Source: Planctomycetota bacterium (GTDB taxonomy: Bacteria; Planctomycetota; UBA1135; UBA2386). Taken from it: 64,000 nt of DNA. Shown piece after piece: positions 1 through 8,448 of this stretch. The position numbers and the translations under genes were made by a program. The notes below the pieces were generated by a model. It was not told where the DNA came from. It saw nothing but the letters and a program-made list of their open reading frames with translations, and made no database searches. The stretch is taken from positions 1 to 64,000 of the forward strand of contig JACRLW010000025.1 of assembly GCA_016235155.1 (NCBI GenBank), given 5' to 3'. How positions within the stretch are numbered: the stretch's first letter is position 1; every line of letters starts with the position of its first letter.

Positions 1-322
1 CCCGCTCAACGACCGGATCGAGACGCTCGCCCTCAAGAAGGTGCTCGGCGAGCACGCGCGGAACGTCCCGGTGTCCTCGACGAAGTCGATGACCGGTCAC
101 CTCCTCGGAGCCTCGGGAGCGATCGAGTTGGTGTTCACCGCGCTCGCGGTGCTGCGCGGGGCCGTGCCGCCGACCATCAACTACGAGACCCCCGACCCCG
201 ACTGCGACCTCGACTACGTGCCGAATGTCGCGCGCGAGGTCACGATCGATGTTGGGGTGAGCAACTCGCTGGGTTTCGGCGGGCACAACACGGCCCTCGC
301 GGTCGCGCGATTCCGCGGCTGA
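1..322 (+). CDS. fabF: 3-oxoacyl-ACP synthase II (FabF/KAS II), C-terminal part; 5' end outside window
   Basis: This is the last ~106 codons of a beta-ketoacyl-ACP synthase, the condensing enzyme that elongates acyl-ACP with malonyl-ACP in type II fatty-acid synthesis (cytosol). Frame 2 is open from the window edge, so the ORF-track start at 41 is internal. Two active-site histidine motifs of the family are visible: GHLLGASG and FGGHN near the end, with NSLGFGG between typical strands. The protein ends normally, so only the N-terminal part with the nucleophilic Cys lies outside the window. A polyketide-type KS or FabB is possible, but the ending is FabF-like. Confidence 0.93.
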   Translation, partial: PLNDRIETLALKKVLGEHARNVPVSSTKSMTGHLLGASGAIELVFTALAVLRGAVPPTINYETPDPDCDLDYVPNVAREVTIDVGVSNSLGFGGHNTALAVARFRG

Positions 323-390
323 GCCGCGTGGCGCACGCCGATGCGGCGGGACTTTCCCTCCGCGTCCCTGGTCGATCAGGGGGGCACGGC

Positions 391-396
391 TATCAT
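391..396 (+). promoter_or_regulatory. Possible -10 element (TATCAT)
   Basis: GGCTATCAT sits in the short gap between fabF and the next gene. TA-containing hexamers are rare in this G+C-rich sequence, and this one resembles the TANNNT hexamers found just upstream of several other genes here. No convincing -35 is seen. Inferred promoter for the small ORF that follows. Confidence 0.3.
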
Positions 397-464
397 CCCC
401 GCGCGCCGCGCGACAACGCGCCGTGCCCGATCCAACCCCTCTGGCCCTCTCCTCAGGCAACGCC

Positions 465-821
465 GTGAAGAAGAAGTTCCGAGACCTGCTCCATCGCTTC
501 AAGGTGGAGTCGTTCAAGACCTCGCACAACCATGAAACCGACGAGGAACTCGGCCGAGAGATCAAGCGGTTCACCGAACACGCCCTGAACGACGCGTTCC
601 ACTTCCACTTCCAGAAGGACCCGAGCCCGGAGCGCCTCGAGACCTTCACGATGATCAAGAACTACACGCTCCAGTCTCTGATGCCTCCGGTCATCGAGAA
701 GATCATGCAGCGCGTGGTGACGGTCGAGCGCCAGCACCGCCTGATGGTGAAGATGCTCGACGAGTTGCTGGAGATCCTCTCGCACGAGGAGCATCCGACC
801 GGCGCGCGCGACGCCGTCTGA
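465..821 (+). CDS. Small conserved-looking helical protein, unknown function
   Basis: A 118-residue soluble, charged, mostly helical protein (starts VKKKFRDLLHRF). I do not recognise the family. GTG at 465 is preferred over the ORF-track GTG at 423 because an AGG lies 7 nt upstream and the extra 14 residues are low in structure. It has no signal peptide, membrane segment or Cys cluster. The C-terminal half (VTVERQHRLMVKMLDELLEI) looks like a helical hairpin or coiled-coil. It lies between fabF and ddl, 36 nt before ddl, and is probably co-transcribed with ddl. Confidence 0.6.
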   Translation: MKKKFRDLLHRFKVESFKTSHNHETDEELGREIKRFTEHALNDAFHFHFQKDPSPERLETFTMIKNYTLQSLMPPVIEKIMQRVVTVERQHRLMVKMLDELLEILSHEEHPTGARDAV

Positions 822-857
822 GCGGACGAGGTCCGGCGCGTTCGCGCGGGGTAATCG

Positions 858-1919
858 ATGCTCGATGTCGCCGTACTCGGCGGCGGACGTTCGGCCGAGC
901 ACGACGTCTCGCTGCGTTCTTGCGCCGCAGTCCTGCGGGCGATCGACCGGACGCGCTGGCGCCCATGGCCGGTCTTCCTCGCACGTGATGGTGCCTGGCA
1001 CGCCGCGCCGACGCCGCTCGGTCCGGGTGCACCGCCACCCGCCCTCGCCGCATCGCTGGGCGCGCCCCGTCGACCCGGCGCGGCGCTCGCCGCGCTCGTC
1101 GATGCCGGCGTCCGCGTCGTCTTCCCCGCACTCCACGGTCGCGCGGGAGAGGACGGCACCCTGCAGGGGATGCTCGAGTTGCACGACCTCGCCTTCGTCG
1201 GATCGGGAACCGCGGCGTCGGCGGTCGGAATGGACAAGCTCCGCACACGCGAGTGCCTGACGGCTCACGGCGTGCCGATGGCCGCTTCGGTCCACGGACC
1301 CTTGGATGGCGCCGACTCCGCTCGCGAAGTCGAGCGGATCGAGCGCACGATCGGATTGCCGTGCTTCCTCAAGACCGACCTCTCCGGCTCGAGCTTCGGC
1401 GTCGTGCGCTGCGAAGACGCCGCGGCCGTGCGCGCGTTCTTCGCGAAGGAACGCGGGCGACGCTATGTCGCCGAGCGACCGCTGCGGGGCGAGGAGATCA
1501 GCGTCCCGGTGCTCGGCAACAGCGGTGAACCCCTGGAGCCGCTGCCCCCGGTCGGCATCTATCCGCGCGTCGCGGAGTGGTTCACTCCCGACGCCAAGTA
1601 CCAGGACGGCGGAGCCCAGGAGATCATCCCGCCGCGTGGACTCGACGCCCTCGGCGTCGGCGAGGTGCAGGCGCTGGCGGTGCGGTGCCACGAGGCGCTC
1701 GGTTGCGACGGCGTGTCGCGCACCGACATGATCGTCACCGTCGACGGCCCGCGCGTGCTCGAGGTCAACACGCTGCCGGGACTCACCGAAGCGAGCCTGT
1801 TGCCGAAGTGCGCCGCGGCGGCGGGGATCTCGTTCCAAGCCCTGCTCGATCGGTTGCTCGACGCCGCACTGAGGCGCTCGCGCCAGACCTCGCGGACGAC
1901 ACCGGATCGGAGTTCCTGA
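858..1919 (+). CDS. ddl: D-alanine--D-alanine ligase
   Basis: This ATP-grasp enzyme joins two D-alanines for the peptidoglycan pentapeptide precursor (cytosol). At 353 residues it is close to the usual length. Family motifs appear in order: LGGGRSAEHDVSLRS at the N terminus, HGRAGEDGTLQGMLE, GSGTAASAVGMDK, the ATP-binding FLKTDLSGSSFGVV, the DGVSRTDMIV metal/ATP region and EVNTLPGLTEASLLPK at the C-terminal active site. ATG 858 places the GGG loop at residue 8, as expected. The stop overlaps the next start by one base (TGATG), so the following gene is probably translationally coupled. It supports a peptidoglycan-containing planctomycete. Confidence 0.95.
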   Translation: MLDVAVLGGGRSAEHDVSLRSCAAVLRAIDRTRWRPWPVFLARDGAWHAAPTPLGPGAPPPALAASLGAPRRPGAALAALVDAGVRVVFPALHGRAGEDGTLQGMLELHDLAFVGSGTAASAVGMDKLRTRECLTAHGVPMAASVHGPLDGADSAREVERIERTIGLPCFLKTDLSGSSFGVVRCEDAAAVRAFFAKERGRRYVAERPLRGEEISVPVLGNSGEPLEPLPPVGIYPRVAEWFTPDAKYQDGGAQEIIPPRGLDALGVGEVQALAVRCHEALGCDGVSRTDMIVTVDGPRVLEVNTLPGLTEASLLPKCAAAAGISFQALLDRLLDAALRRSRQTSRTTPDRSS

Positions 1920-3496
1920 TGCCGGCGGAGAGCGGAGTTGCGGACTGGTTCGCGCTCCTCTTGGCGGAACCCCTGCTGTTCGAAGTCCCGTTGCTCGTGG
2001 CGATCGCGGTCGTACTCGTCGTTCGCGACCGGCGCAGCGTGCTGCGCGCGCGGCGGGCCACCGGCCACCCAGCCCTCGACGAGCGCCTGCTCGGAGTGGA
2101 AGCGTGGCTCGCGCGCGACGCCGCGACCGCGGTGCATCGCCTCGTCCGCGCGTGCGAGGGCGATCCACACGACGCGATCGCCAAGCGACTCCTCGCGGCC
2201 GCGCGCGAGCGACTCGCCGTGGCGGACTCGCCGGCGCACGCGATCGAGGATGCCGTCGCGCCGGCGTTCCCCGCGGACCGGCGATTCCTCGAAGAGCGAG
2301 CCGCCGTCGCGGCGTGGATCGCCCGCGTCCCGGAGTTGATGCGACGCATCGACGATCCGCGCCGCGTGCTCGACGCACTCGAGCTCAACCGCGCACATCT
2401 GGCCCGCGTCGTCGCGGCGGCGATCGACGGCGATGACGCGGCGCGAGCCGAACTCATCGAACTCGGCGGCGCATCCGCCGGCGAAGTCCTCCACCAGGTC
2501 GCGACGCTCGGCGCCGACGACGACCGCGGCGTTGCCCTGTGCGCGGCGTTGGGCGCGGACTTGTTCGCCGCACTGCTCGCGGAACTCGCGACCATGTGCG
2601 AGCGACGCAGCGAACGATCCCGCGAGTTCGCGGTCGTGCGCCGAGTCGCGGCGGCGCTTGGTGCTTCTGCGGATCCGGGCCTCGACTCCGCCGCACGAGG
2701 GATGCACGCCGCACTCCGCGAACTGGCCCTCGACGCCGCGATCGAGGGCGGCGACGCGACAGGTCTCGCACGTCGCGCGCACGCAGCGAGTCCGGGCGAG
2801 TTGCGGCGGGCGGTGGCGCGCGCGCGACCGGAGTTCCTCGCCCGGATCGTCGCGGCGCCGGACTGCGACTCGCTCGTGCTCGCGGCGATACTCGACGATC
2901 CTCGGCCGACGCTGTGGCGCGCACTCGTCGACGTGCAGGCCGCGGGTTCCGCATCCGCGCTGCTCTCGGCAGCCTTGCGGCGTGACACGACACTCGCGGT
3001 CCTCGCACCGCAACTCGCCGCGGAGCTCGACGCCGCGACGCCGTCGTCCGTTCTGGAACTCGTCGCGGCCGCCGGCAACGGCGCCGCCGATGCGCTGGCG
3101 TTGCGTGCGACGGATCCGTCGCTGAGGCCCGCCGATCGCGCGCCGTCGCTCGACCTGCTCGCGGCATGCGGTGCCGCGGCGGTGGGCGCTCTCGGGCGCA
3201 CCGTGGGGGATGCCCCGTCGCCGACCGATCGGTACGTCGTGGCCGCCTGGGTCGCGCTCGGCGCGGACGCCGTCTTGCCGCTGCGAGCGTTCCTCGACGG
3301 CGTACTGCGTATCGCCGAGTCGGCAAGGAGAGACCACCGGGGGCGACTCGCGATCGAAGCCTTGGCGGCGATCGGAACCAGCAGCGCGAAGCGGGTCCTC
3401 GACGCGCTGCGCCGGCAGGCGATCGCGCCCGAGCTCGCCGCGGCGGCAACCGACGCACTCGCCGCGCACGCGCGATCCAGGAGGACGCCGTCGTGA
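1919..3496 (+). CDS. Membrane-anchored HEAT-like repeat protein, unknown function
   Basis: 525 residues. An N-terminal hydrophobic segment (about residues 8-38, LLLAEPLLFEVPLLVAIAVV) is followed by an Ala/Arg-rich, entirely helical body of repeated helix pairs, resembling HEAT-type scaffolds towards the C terminus (AIEALAAIGTSSAKRVLDAL). I recognise no enzyme motif. Start ATG 1919 overlaps the ddl stop (TGATG), and its own stop overlaps the next GTG (GTGA), so ddl, this gene and the next form a coupled unit. The ORF-track start at 1577 lies inside ddl and is rejected. It may be a membrane scaffold for cell-envelope work; that is inference from position only. Confidence 0.75.
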   Translation: MPAESGVADWFALLLAEPLLFEVPLLVAIAVVLVVRDRRSVLRARRATGHPALDERLLGVEAWLARDAATAVHRLVRACEGDPHDAIAKRLLAAARERLAVADSPAHAIEDAVAPAFPADRRFLEERAAVAAWIARVPELMRRIDDPRRVLDALELNRAHLARVVAAAIDGDDAARAELIELGGASAGEVLHQVATLGADDDRGVALCAALGADLFAALLAELATMCERRSERSREFAVVRRVAAALGASADPGLDSAARGMHAALRELALDAAIEGGDATGLARRAHAASPGELRRAVARARPEFLARIVAAPDCDSLVLAAILDDPRPTLWRALVDVQAAGSASALLSAALRRDTTLAVLAPQLAAELDAATPSSVLELVAAAGNGAADALALRATDPSLRPADRAPSLDLLAACGAAAVGALGRTVGDAPSPTDRYVVAAWVALGADAVLPLRAFLDGVLRIAESARRDHRGRLAIEALAAIGTSSAKRVLDALRRQAIAPELAAAATDALAAHARSRRTPS

Positions 3497-4677
3497 CGCC
3501 GCCGCGACCACGTTCGACGGCGAGAGCCGTGGGTGCTTTCCTGCTGCCGCGATCGCGGCGTGCGCGGCTCGCCGTCTACCTCATCCTCGCGCTGGTCGTC
3601 GTCGGGCTTCTCGCACCGCTGTTCGGTCTGCTCGGCCGGACCTTCGACGTCGCCGCGTGGCTCGTCGGACCGGTGCTCGGCACACCGTTCGGCCGGCTCG
3701 CCGTCGTGAACCTCGTGGTGCTCGCAGCGCTGCTTGCGTCGCGCACCCGCCTGCACGCGCACTTCGCAGCGCGGCGGCGCGACGAACTCGGGGCTGCGCA
3801 ACTCGAGCTCCTCGATCGGCTGGTGGACGAACCGTCGACCGCGCTTGCCGGCGCGCGACGCGTCCTCCGCGTGGCGAGACTGCCGCACGGCGCGGCGCCA
3901 TGGATCCGGACGCAGGCCGAGATCGCACTCGCGCGCGCTCACCTGGCCCACGGCGAGGCGGCGGCAGCGGCAGCCGTGTTGCGCACGCTCGATCTGGAGC
4001 GCACCCCGATCGAACTCCAGCGCAGCGCCGCGCAACTCGACGCGCGGCTCGCGGCGGACGACGGGGATACCGCACGCCTCGCGGCGGCGATCGAGCGCTT
4101 CCCTCACGACGCGGTGATCCTCCGGGAGCAGCGCCGCCTCGCGCACAAGAGCGGCGATCTGCTCGCGGTCTGCGCGGCGCAGGCCCGGGTCGTCGAGGCC
4201 GCCCATCCCGCGGAGCGGGTGACCGAACGCAGGCAACTCGCGGCCGACTGGGCCGATGCCGGCACACGTTCCCTCGCATCCGGCGAAGCCGGTCTCGTGC
4301 AGGCGACAGCGTGCGTCGCGCGTGCGCGCGATGCCGACCCATCGAGCCCCCCTGCCGCGGTCCTCGCCGGCGATCTCGCCGTGCGCGACGGACGCGACAC
4401 GCTCGCCATGCAGGAGTGGTCACGCGCCGGCACCGAGGATGCCTGGCGGCGCGTGATCGCCCGACTCGACGCCGCGAGCAGCCCGTTCACTCCGGCGGAA
4501 CTGGTCGACGCGGTCCGGCGCGATGCCGTGCTCGTCCTGATCGCGAGGGACGCCCTCTTGCGCGGCGATCCGGCTCTCGCCGAGCGGGCGGGTCGCGTGC
4601 TGCTGCGCCGCAGCGGCGGGTCGCCGGCGGCAAACGCCCTGCTCGAGTGCGTGGCGCGCGCGGCGCGTGAGCGCTAA
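3493..4677 (+). CDS. Two-TM protein with TPR-like helical domain, unknown function
   Basis: 394 residues from GTG 3493, overlapping the previous stop by 4 bases. Two hydrophobic segments occupy roughly residues 23-50 and 55-80 (LAVYLILALVVVGLLAPLFG, then LAVVNLVVLAALLA). The rest is a soluble helical domain with TPR-like A/B helix pairs (LARAHLAHGEAAAAAAVL). This layout, with N-terminal membrane helices followed by TPRs, recalls HemY-type proteins, but sequence identity cannot be claimed. The stop lies 13 nt before tRNA-Leu. The preceding coupled gene has the same anchor-plus-repeat design, so the two may be partners. Confidence 0.75.
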   Translation: MTPPRPRSTARAVGAFLLPRSRRARLAVYLILALVVVGLLAPLFGLLGRTFDVAAWLVGPVLGTPFGRLAVVNLVVLAALLASRTRLHAHFAARRRDELGAAQLELLDRLVDEPSTALAGARRVLRVARLPHGAAPWIRTQAEIALARAHLAHGEAAAAAAVLRTLDLERTPIELQRSAAQLDARLAADDGDTARLAAAIERFPHDAVILREQRRLAHKSGDLLAVCAAQARVVEAAHPAERVTERRQLAADWADAGTRSLASGEAGLVQATACVARARDADPSSPPAAVLAGDLAVRDGRDTLAMQEWSRAGTEDAWRRVIARLDAASSPFTPAELVDAVRRDAVLVLIARDALLRGDPALAERAGRVLLRRSGGSPAANALLECVARAARER

Positions 4678-4680
4678 CCT
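4675..4680 (+). promoter_or_regulatory. Probable -10 element for tRNA-Leu (TAACCT)
   Basis: GCTAACCT ends 10 nt before the first base of tRNA-Leu, the spacing expected for a -10 hexamer with a transcription start a few bases before the mature tRNA. It overlaps the stop codon of the TPR gene. Inferred; no clear -35. Confidence 0.45.
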
Positions 4681-4690
4681 CCCCGCCCGC

Positions 4691-4773
<83 letters not shown>

Positions 4774-4792
4774 TCGCGGCCCGCGCCGCAAC

Positions 4793-5608
4793 TCAACGCG
4801 GCGGAGGCACGAGTTCGTCGCGGAGGCGTGCGGTGGCGAGGCACGTGTTCGGATTGACGTCGAGGCGCCAGTACCCCACGGGCAGGCTCGGCGTGACCTT
4901 CTCGCCGAGACGCTCCCGTTCCGCGCGCGCGATGATCTCGCGTCGCTCCTCGTAGCTCAGCCGGTTGAAGGCCGCGGCCCGTTCGCGCCTCAGTTCGTTC
5001 TCCAGCGAGAGCACCGCTTCGTACGGAACGCGGAGCTCTGGCTGCGTGAGGTCGATCGGCACGAAGACGTCGATGCGCGCGCCGTCGGGCGTCGTCTCGT
5101 TGGTCGTCATCGCGTAGTACGACCAGCTTTCCGGCAGCTTCGGGTGCGAGTTGGCGCGCACGGTCCAGTAGTGGCCGTCGGCGAGCAGGCCGGCCGCGAC
5201 CAGTGCCTTCTGACCGTTGAGCAGATCGGACGCCTGGAGCCTCGCGCTCGCGACATCCTCCACGTGCGCCGACTCGGCTGCCGCGATCTGCTGCGCGCCG
5301 GAGTTGCGGAGCATGCTCACCAGGCCCTGGGCGGTCCTCTCGGGCAGCGGGCCGAAGGTCTCGAGGACGCCGACGTCGATCACGTCCGGCGCAGGTGCTC
5401 CGGTCTTCGTCTCGATCGCCGTGCGTTCCGCGTCGCACGGGATGCGGCGGTAGCGGACCGCCGCTCCCCGCTCGAGGGCGGGCGACCAGGTCGAGACCTC
5501 CGCGAGCGTCGTCGCGGGGACGGCGGGCGACTCCCCGGCGTCGCCGGCGAGGTGGACGGCGACCAAGATGCCGACGAGTCCGAGGACGATCAGATGGGCG
5601 CGGTTCAT
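4793..5608 (-). CDS. Secreted or membrane-anchored protein, unknown function
   Basis: 271 residues. The start is fixed at 5608 by a good Shine-Dalgarno (GAGAAGGA, 11 nt upstream); the longer ORF-track version adds unsupported sequence. Residues ~4-21 (AHLIVLGLVGILVAVHLAG) form a signal peptide or membrane anchor. The mature part has no recognised motif. It contains SWSYYAMTTNET and a charged helix EERREIIARAERERL, suggesting a soluble periplasmic domain. Only two Cys (IPCDAE and NTCLAT), possibly a disulfide. It is transcribed towards tRNA-Leu. Function unknown. Confidence 0.75.
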   Translation of the reverse strand: MNRAHLIVLGLVGILVAVHLAGDAGESPAVPATTLAEVSTWSPALERGAAVRYRRIPCDAERTAIETKTGAPAPDVIDVGVLETFGPLPERTAQGLVSMLRNSGAQQIAAAESAHVEDVASARLQASDLLNGQKALVAAGLLADGHYWTVRANSHPKLPESWSYYAMTTNETTPDGARIDVFVPIDLTQPELRVPYEAVLSLENELRRERAAAFNRLSYEERREIIARAERERLGEKVTPSLPVGYWRLDVNPNTCLATARLRDELVPPPR

Positions 5609-5684
5609 GGCGATTCGGTTCCTTCTCACCTGGATGCGAACGAACGCACCGAGGCTGCAAGTCCCCGGTGGTCCACCGGAAGCA

Positions 5685-5690
5685 AGGGTA
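5685..5690 (-). promoter_or_regulatory. Possible -10 element (TACCCT)
   Basis: On the minus strand GTCGTACCCTTGC lies about 76 nt upstream of the 5608 start, in the gap between the two secreted-protein genes. It matches the TANNNT pattern seen before other genes here. Inferred. Confidence 0.3.
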
Positions 5691-5760
5691 CGACATCGCG
5701 CGGAACCTGGTCCGCGCGTCGAGGGCCAAGGGGCCGGCCAAGCGTCGCGCAACGAGACGC

Positions 5761-6360
5761 TCAGTGGAGCGGCGGCGGACCTTCGCAGCCGACGCAGACT
5801 TCGCGAAGGATGAACTTGCGCGAGAAGTTCAGGCCCTGAGCGTCGCCGCAGTTCACGGCGATCTGCGAGGTCGTCGAGTCACCTTCGCGCGCGGTGCCAT
5901 CGCCGCCGTTCTCAGACTTCTTGCGGCACGGGACCTTGGTCTTGCCGACGTGTCGAACGTCGCACACCGGGCTCACGAGCGACAGCTCACCGACGCGCTT
6001 GGGGCCGGTGTCCGACTCCGATTGGTAGTCGACGTAGGCGTTCGTCGCGCACGGCGGCGCCGGGATGATGGGCGGGGTGAAGCCGACGGTGACCTTGAAG
6101 TCGCCGTCGCAAGGGCGCGGCGTGAAGATCAGTGCGCAATAGCCTTCGGCGCAGATGCCGACCTCGTTCGCGTCATCGGTGGTCCAGGACAAGGTCCAGG
6201 CACCGTTGCCCTCGGGCGCCTCGATCTCGAGCTTGGGCTCGCAGCGGCACTCGACGTAGACGTCGAATGCGATCGGCGGCGTGGGCCGCGGCGTCGCCGA
6301 GGCGAAGAGGAAGGGAAGGGTGAGAGCGGTCGTCAGCGAGAAGAGGGTTCGCATCCTCAA
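5761..6360 (-). CDS. Secreted cysteine-rich protein, unknown function
   Basis: 199 residues with a clear Sec signal peptide (RTLFSLTTALTLPFLFASA). The mature chain holds eleven Cys, including ECRCEP, GICAEGYC and EVCVGCEG, so several disulfides or metal sites are likely. The visible beta-rich stretches (GAWTLSWTTDD, DFKVTVGF) suggest a small extracellular beta-sandwich. I do not recognise a family. A second Met two codons in (6354) is an alternative start. The gene is monocistronic on the minus strand, divergent from the flippase-like gene across a 181-nt gap in which I see nothing else. Confidence 0.72.
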   Translation of the reverse strand: MRMRTLFSLTTALTLPFLFASATPRPTPPIAFDVYVECRCEPKLEIEAPEGNGAWTLSWTTDDANEVGICAEGYCALIFTPRPCDGDFKVTVGFTPPIIPAPPCATNAYVDYQSESDTGPKRVGELSLVSPVCDVRHVGKTKVPCRKKSENGGDGTAREGDSTTSQIAVNCGDAQGLNFSRKFILREVCVGCEGPPPLH

Positions 6361-6541
6361 CGGCTACCACCCGTCTGCGACCGCGGACGACCGCGCCCGA
6401 TCCTCGTCTCAGTGCTGGACGAGGACGACGCCGAGGGACCGACCGCAGCGACGGGATCGCGCCGGCGCCCGCGCATGGCGGCGCGCGGCGAGCGGAGAGC
6501 AGTAGCGGGCACCACGACGCACCCGATGGTCGCGGAGCGTC

Positions 6542-7819
6542 ATGCACGACCGAACCCTCGCCACGCTGCGCGGTGATCGCGCCGACCCATGGCACGGCCT
6601 GCTGCGCGTCGGCGTCAACGCCGCGGCGCGCGTCGGTCTTGGGATCGGAGTCGCGAGGACCGCGGGCACGGAGTCGTTCGCGATCTGGGTGGCTTTGGTC
6701 ACCGTCGAGGTCCTGCTCTCGACCCTGCTGATGGCCGGCTGGTTGACGGCGCTCGGTTCGATCGCCCCGCGCCTGCCGGTGGCCGACGCGGAGAACCTGC
6801 TCGCGCACGGGTGCCGGCGCGGCCTCGTCCTCGCGACCGGGACGACGCTGGCGCTCGTCCTGGCGACGCCGCTGGCCACTCTCTGCGGCGTGCCGGTCGC
6901 GGTCCACCTCGCGTTCGTCGCGGCGACGGGTGCCTGGCTCGCCTCGCAAGTGCACGCGACGGTGCTCGTCGCCGCGTACCGCAGCGCGTCCGCGGTGCGA
7001 GCCCAGGCCCTCGCGTACCTGCCGCCGCTCGCCGGGATCGGGGCTTCGGCACTCACCGGAGCCGATCCCCTGGTTGCGGTGTTCCTCGCGAGTGCCGGGG
7101 GTCAACTCGGCGCGGCCCTGTGGATGCGGCGCGCGATCCCGCGCGCGACGACGCCGACCCTTCCGACTCGTGTCGCCGAGGAGGTGGCGGCCGTCGGTCG
7201 CGCCGCGCTCCTCGGCTCGGTCGCGAATTCGGTGTGCACGCGCGTGCAACCGTTCGCGCTCGCCTGGCTCGGCGGTCCGATCGCCGTGGCCTTGTTCGGG
7301 GCCGCGAACACGCTGGCGGGACCGCTGCGCGTCCTGGCGGGCGCCGCCGGCGACGTGCTGCGTCCGCGGCTCGCACGCCACCAAGGGCCGCTCGGCGACC
7401 CGGCGGTTGCGCGACGTCTGCTCGCCTTCTCTTTCGCCGCCGTCGCGGCGGGAGGCATCGCGCTCGTCGCGGGATGCGTGCTGTTCGGCGAAGGGATCGG
7501 GACGCGGATCTTCGGCGGGCGCTTCCTCGGCATCGGCGAGGTGATGCCGGCCGCGGCGATCTTCGTGACGATGGCCGCCGTCGTGCACGTGCTGGTCGTC
7601 GCCCTGCAGACCCGTTCGCTCGAGGGCACGCAGTTGGCGACACGGGCGCGGTCGATCGCTGCGGCGGCGACCCTCGTGCTCGTCGGGCCGAGTTGCGCTC
7701 TCGACGGCGCGCGAGGCGCCTTCGTCTCGATGATCGCCGGCGAGGTGACGTTCCTCTCGATCGTCGCACGTTCCCTGTGGCGTTCGGCCGACGGCGCGAT
7801 CGAGCCGGCCCGACCATGA
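6542..7819 (+). CDS. Polysaccharide flippase-like multi-pass membrane protein (MOP/Wzx type)
   Basis: 425 residues with about 12 hydrophobic segments and short charged loops, the pattern of the MOP superfamily that flips lipid-linked sugars across the inner membrane. No family signature is strong enough to name it beyond that; the loop NSVCTRVQPFALAWLGGPIAVALFG around residue 230 is typical of oligosaccharide exporters. ATG 6542 has GGAG upstream. The stop overlaps the next ATG (ATGA), so it is coupled to the degenerate PPTase-like gene. Likely role: export of a surface glycan or lipid. Confidence 0.72.
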   Translation: MHDRTLATLRGDRADPWHGLLRVGVNAAARVGLGIGVARTAGTESFAIWVALVTVEVLLSTLLMAGWLTALGSIAPRLPVADAENLLAHGCRRGLVLATGTTLALVLATPLATLCGVPVAVHLAFVAATGAWLASQVHATVLVAAYRSASAVRAQALAYLPPLAGIGASALTGADPLVAVFLASAGGQLGAALWMRRAIPRATTPTLPTRVAEEVAAVGRAALLGSVANSVCTRVQPFALAWLGGPIAVALFGAANTLAGPLRVLAGAAGDVLRPRLARHQGPLGDPAVARRLLAFSFAAVAAGGIALVAGCVLFGEGIGTRIFGGRFLGIGEVMPAAAIFVTMAAVVHVLVVALQTRSLEGTQLATRARSIAAAATLVLVGPSCALDGARGAFVSMIAGEVTFLSIVARSLWRSADGAIEPARP

Positions 7820-8439
7820 CCGCGACCTTTGGTGCTCTCTGGCGCGTCACGCCGCGAGTCTGGCCGTCGCCGCCAGGCCGGCTGCACGATCCCGGCGGGG
7901 ACGTGCACGTGTTCCGCGCCGACCTCGACGACCCACGGCGGAACGTCGACCTCTATCGCCTGATGCTCGCCGACGCCGAACTGCGCCGCGTCGACGACGT
8001 CGGGCACCCGCACACGCGACGTCGCCTCTCGATCGCGTTCGGCCTGGCACGCATCACGCACGCGGCGCACGTGCTCGCACCCGGCGAGGCGGCGCTCGAC
8101 GTCGTCAGCGCGCGGCTCGGATCCGTCGCGGTGTTCGCGGCTTCGCGGGGACCACGGGTCGGAATGGCGCTGGTGCCGGCGGCCGCGGGAACGCGCGGCG
8201 TCGCCCTCGCCGCTCTCGAGGCGATCGGGCACGCAAAGGGTCGCGCCACTGACCCGGACGCGGTCGACACGGCGGGCGTGGGGCAGACCCTGGCGCGCGG
8301 ACGGGCCGCGCTCCTCCGCGTCGAGGTCGGCGGCAGCGCGTGGAACGTGCAGGTCCTCGGCCTCGCGCCCGACGTCTGCCTCGTGATCGCCGGGCCCGGA
8401 CCACTCCGCACGCTGCGCTGCTGGGCGCTCGGAGCGTAG
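7816..8439 (+). CDS. Degenerate 4'-phosphopantetheinyl-transferase-like protein (predicted inactive)
   Basis: 207 residues; start ATG overlaps the flippase stop. The order of blocks resembles Sfp-type PPTases, which load carrier proteins with phosphopantetheine: N-terminal VHVFRADLDD, a charged helix with RRLSIAFGLARI, then SVAVFAASRGPRVGMALV where active enzymes have VSHS...RVGVDVE, a helix AALEAIGHAKG where WxxKEAxxK belongs, and a C-terminal strand pair APDVCLVIAG. The metal-binding Asp/Glu and the catalytic Lys are not visible at these places, so it is probably a pseudoenzyme. The family call is tentative. Unknown protein is the alternative. Confidence 0.5.
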   Translation: MTATFGALWRVTPRVWPSPPGRLHDPGGDVHVFRADLDDPRRNVDLYRLMLADAELRRVDDVGHPHTRRRLSIAFGLARITHAAHVLAPGEAALDVVSARLGSVAVFAASRGPRVGMALVPAAAGTRGVALAALEAIGHAKGRATDPDAVDTAGVGQTLARGRAALLRVEVGGSAWNVQVLGLAPDVCLVIAGPGPLRTLRCWALGA

Positions 8440-8448
8440 CGGCCGTCG

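Noticed and set aside
453-2378. Long minus-strand ORF of 641 codons opposite ddl
   Set aside because: Arg-rich antisense shadow; the plus strand carries ddl with all family motifs. Many similar long shadow ORFs occur because stop codons are rare at this base composition.
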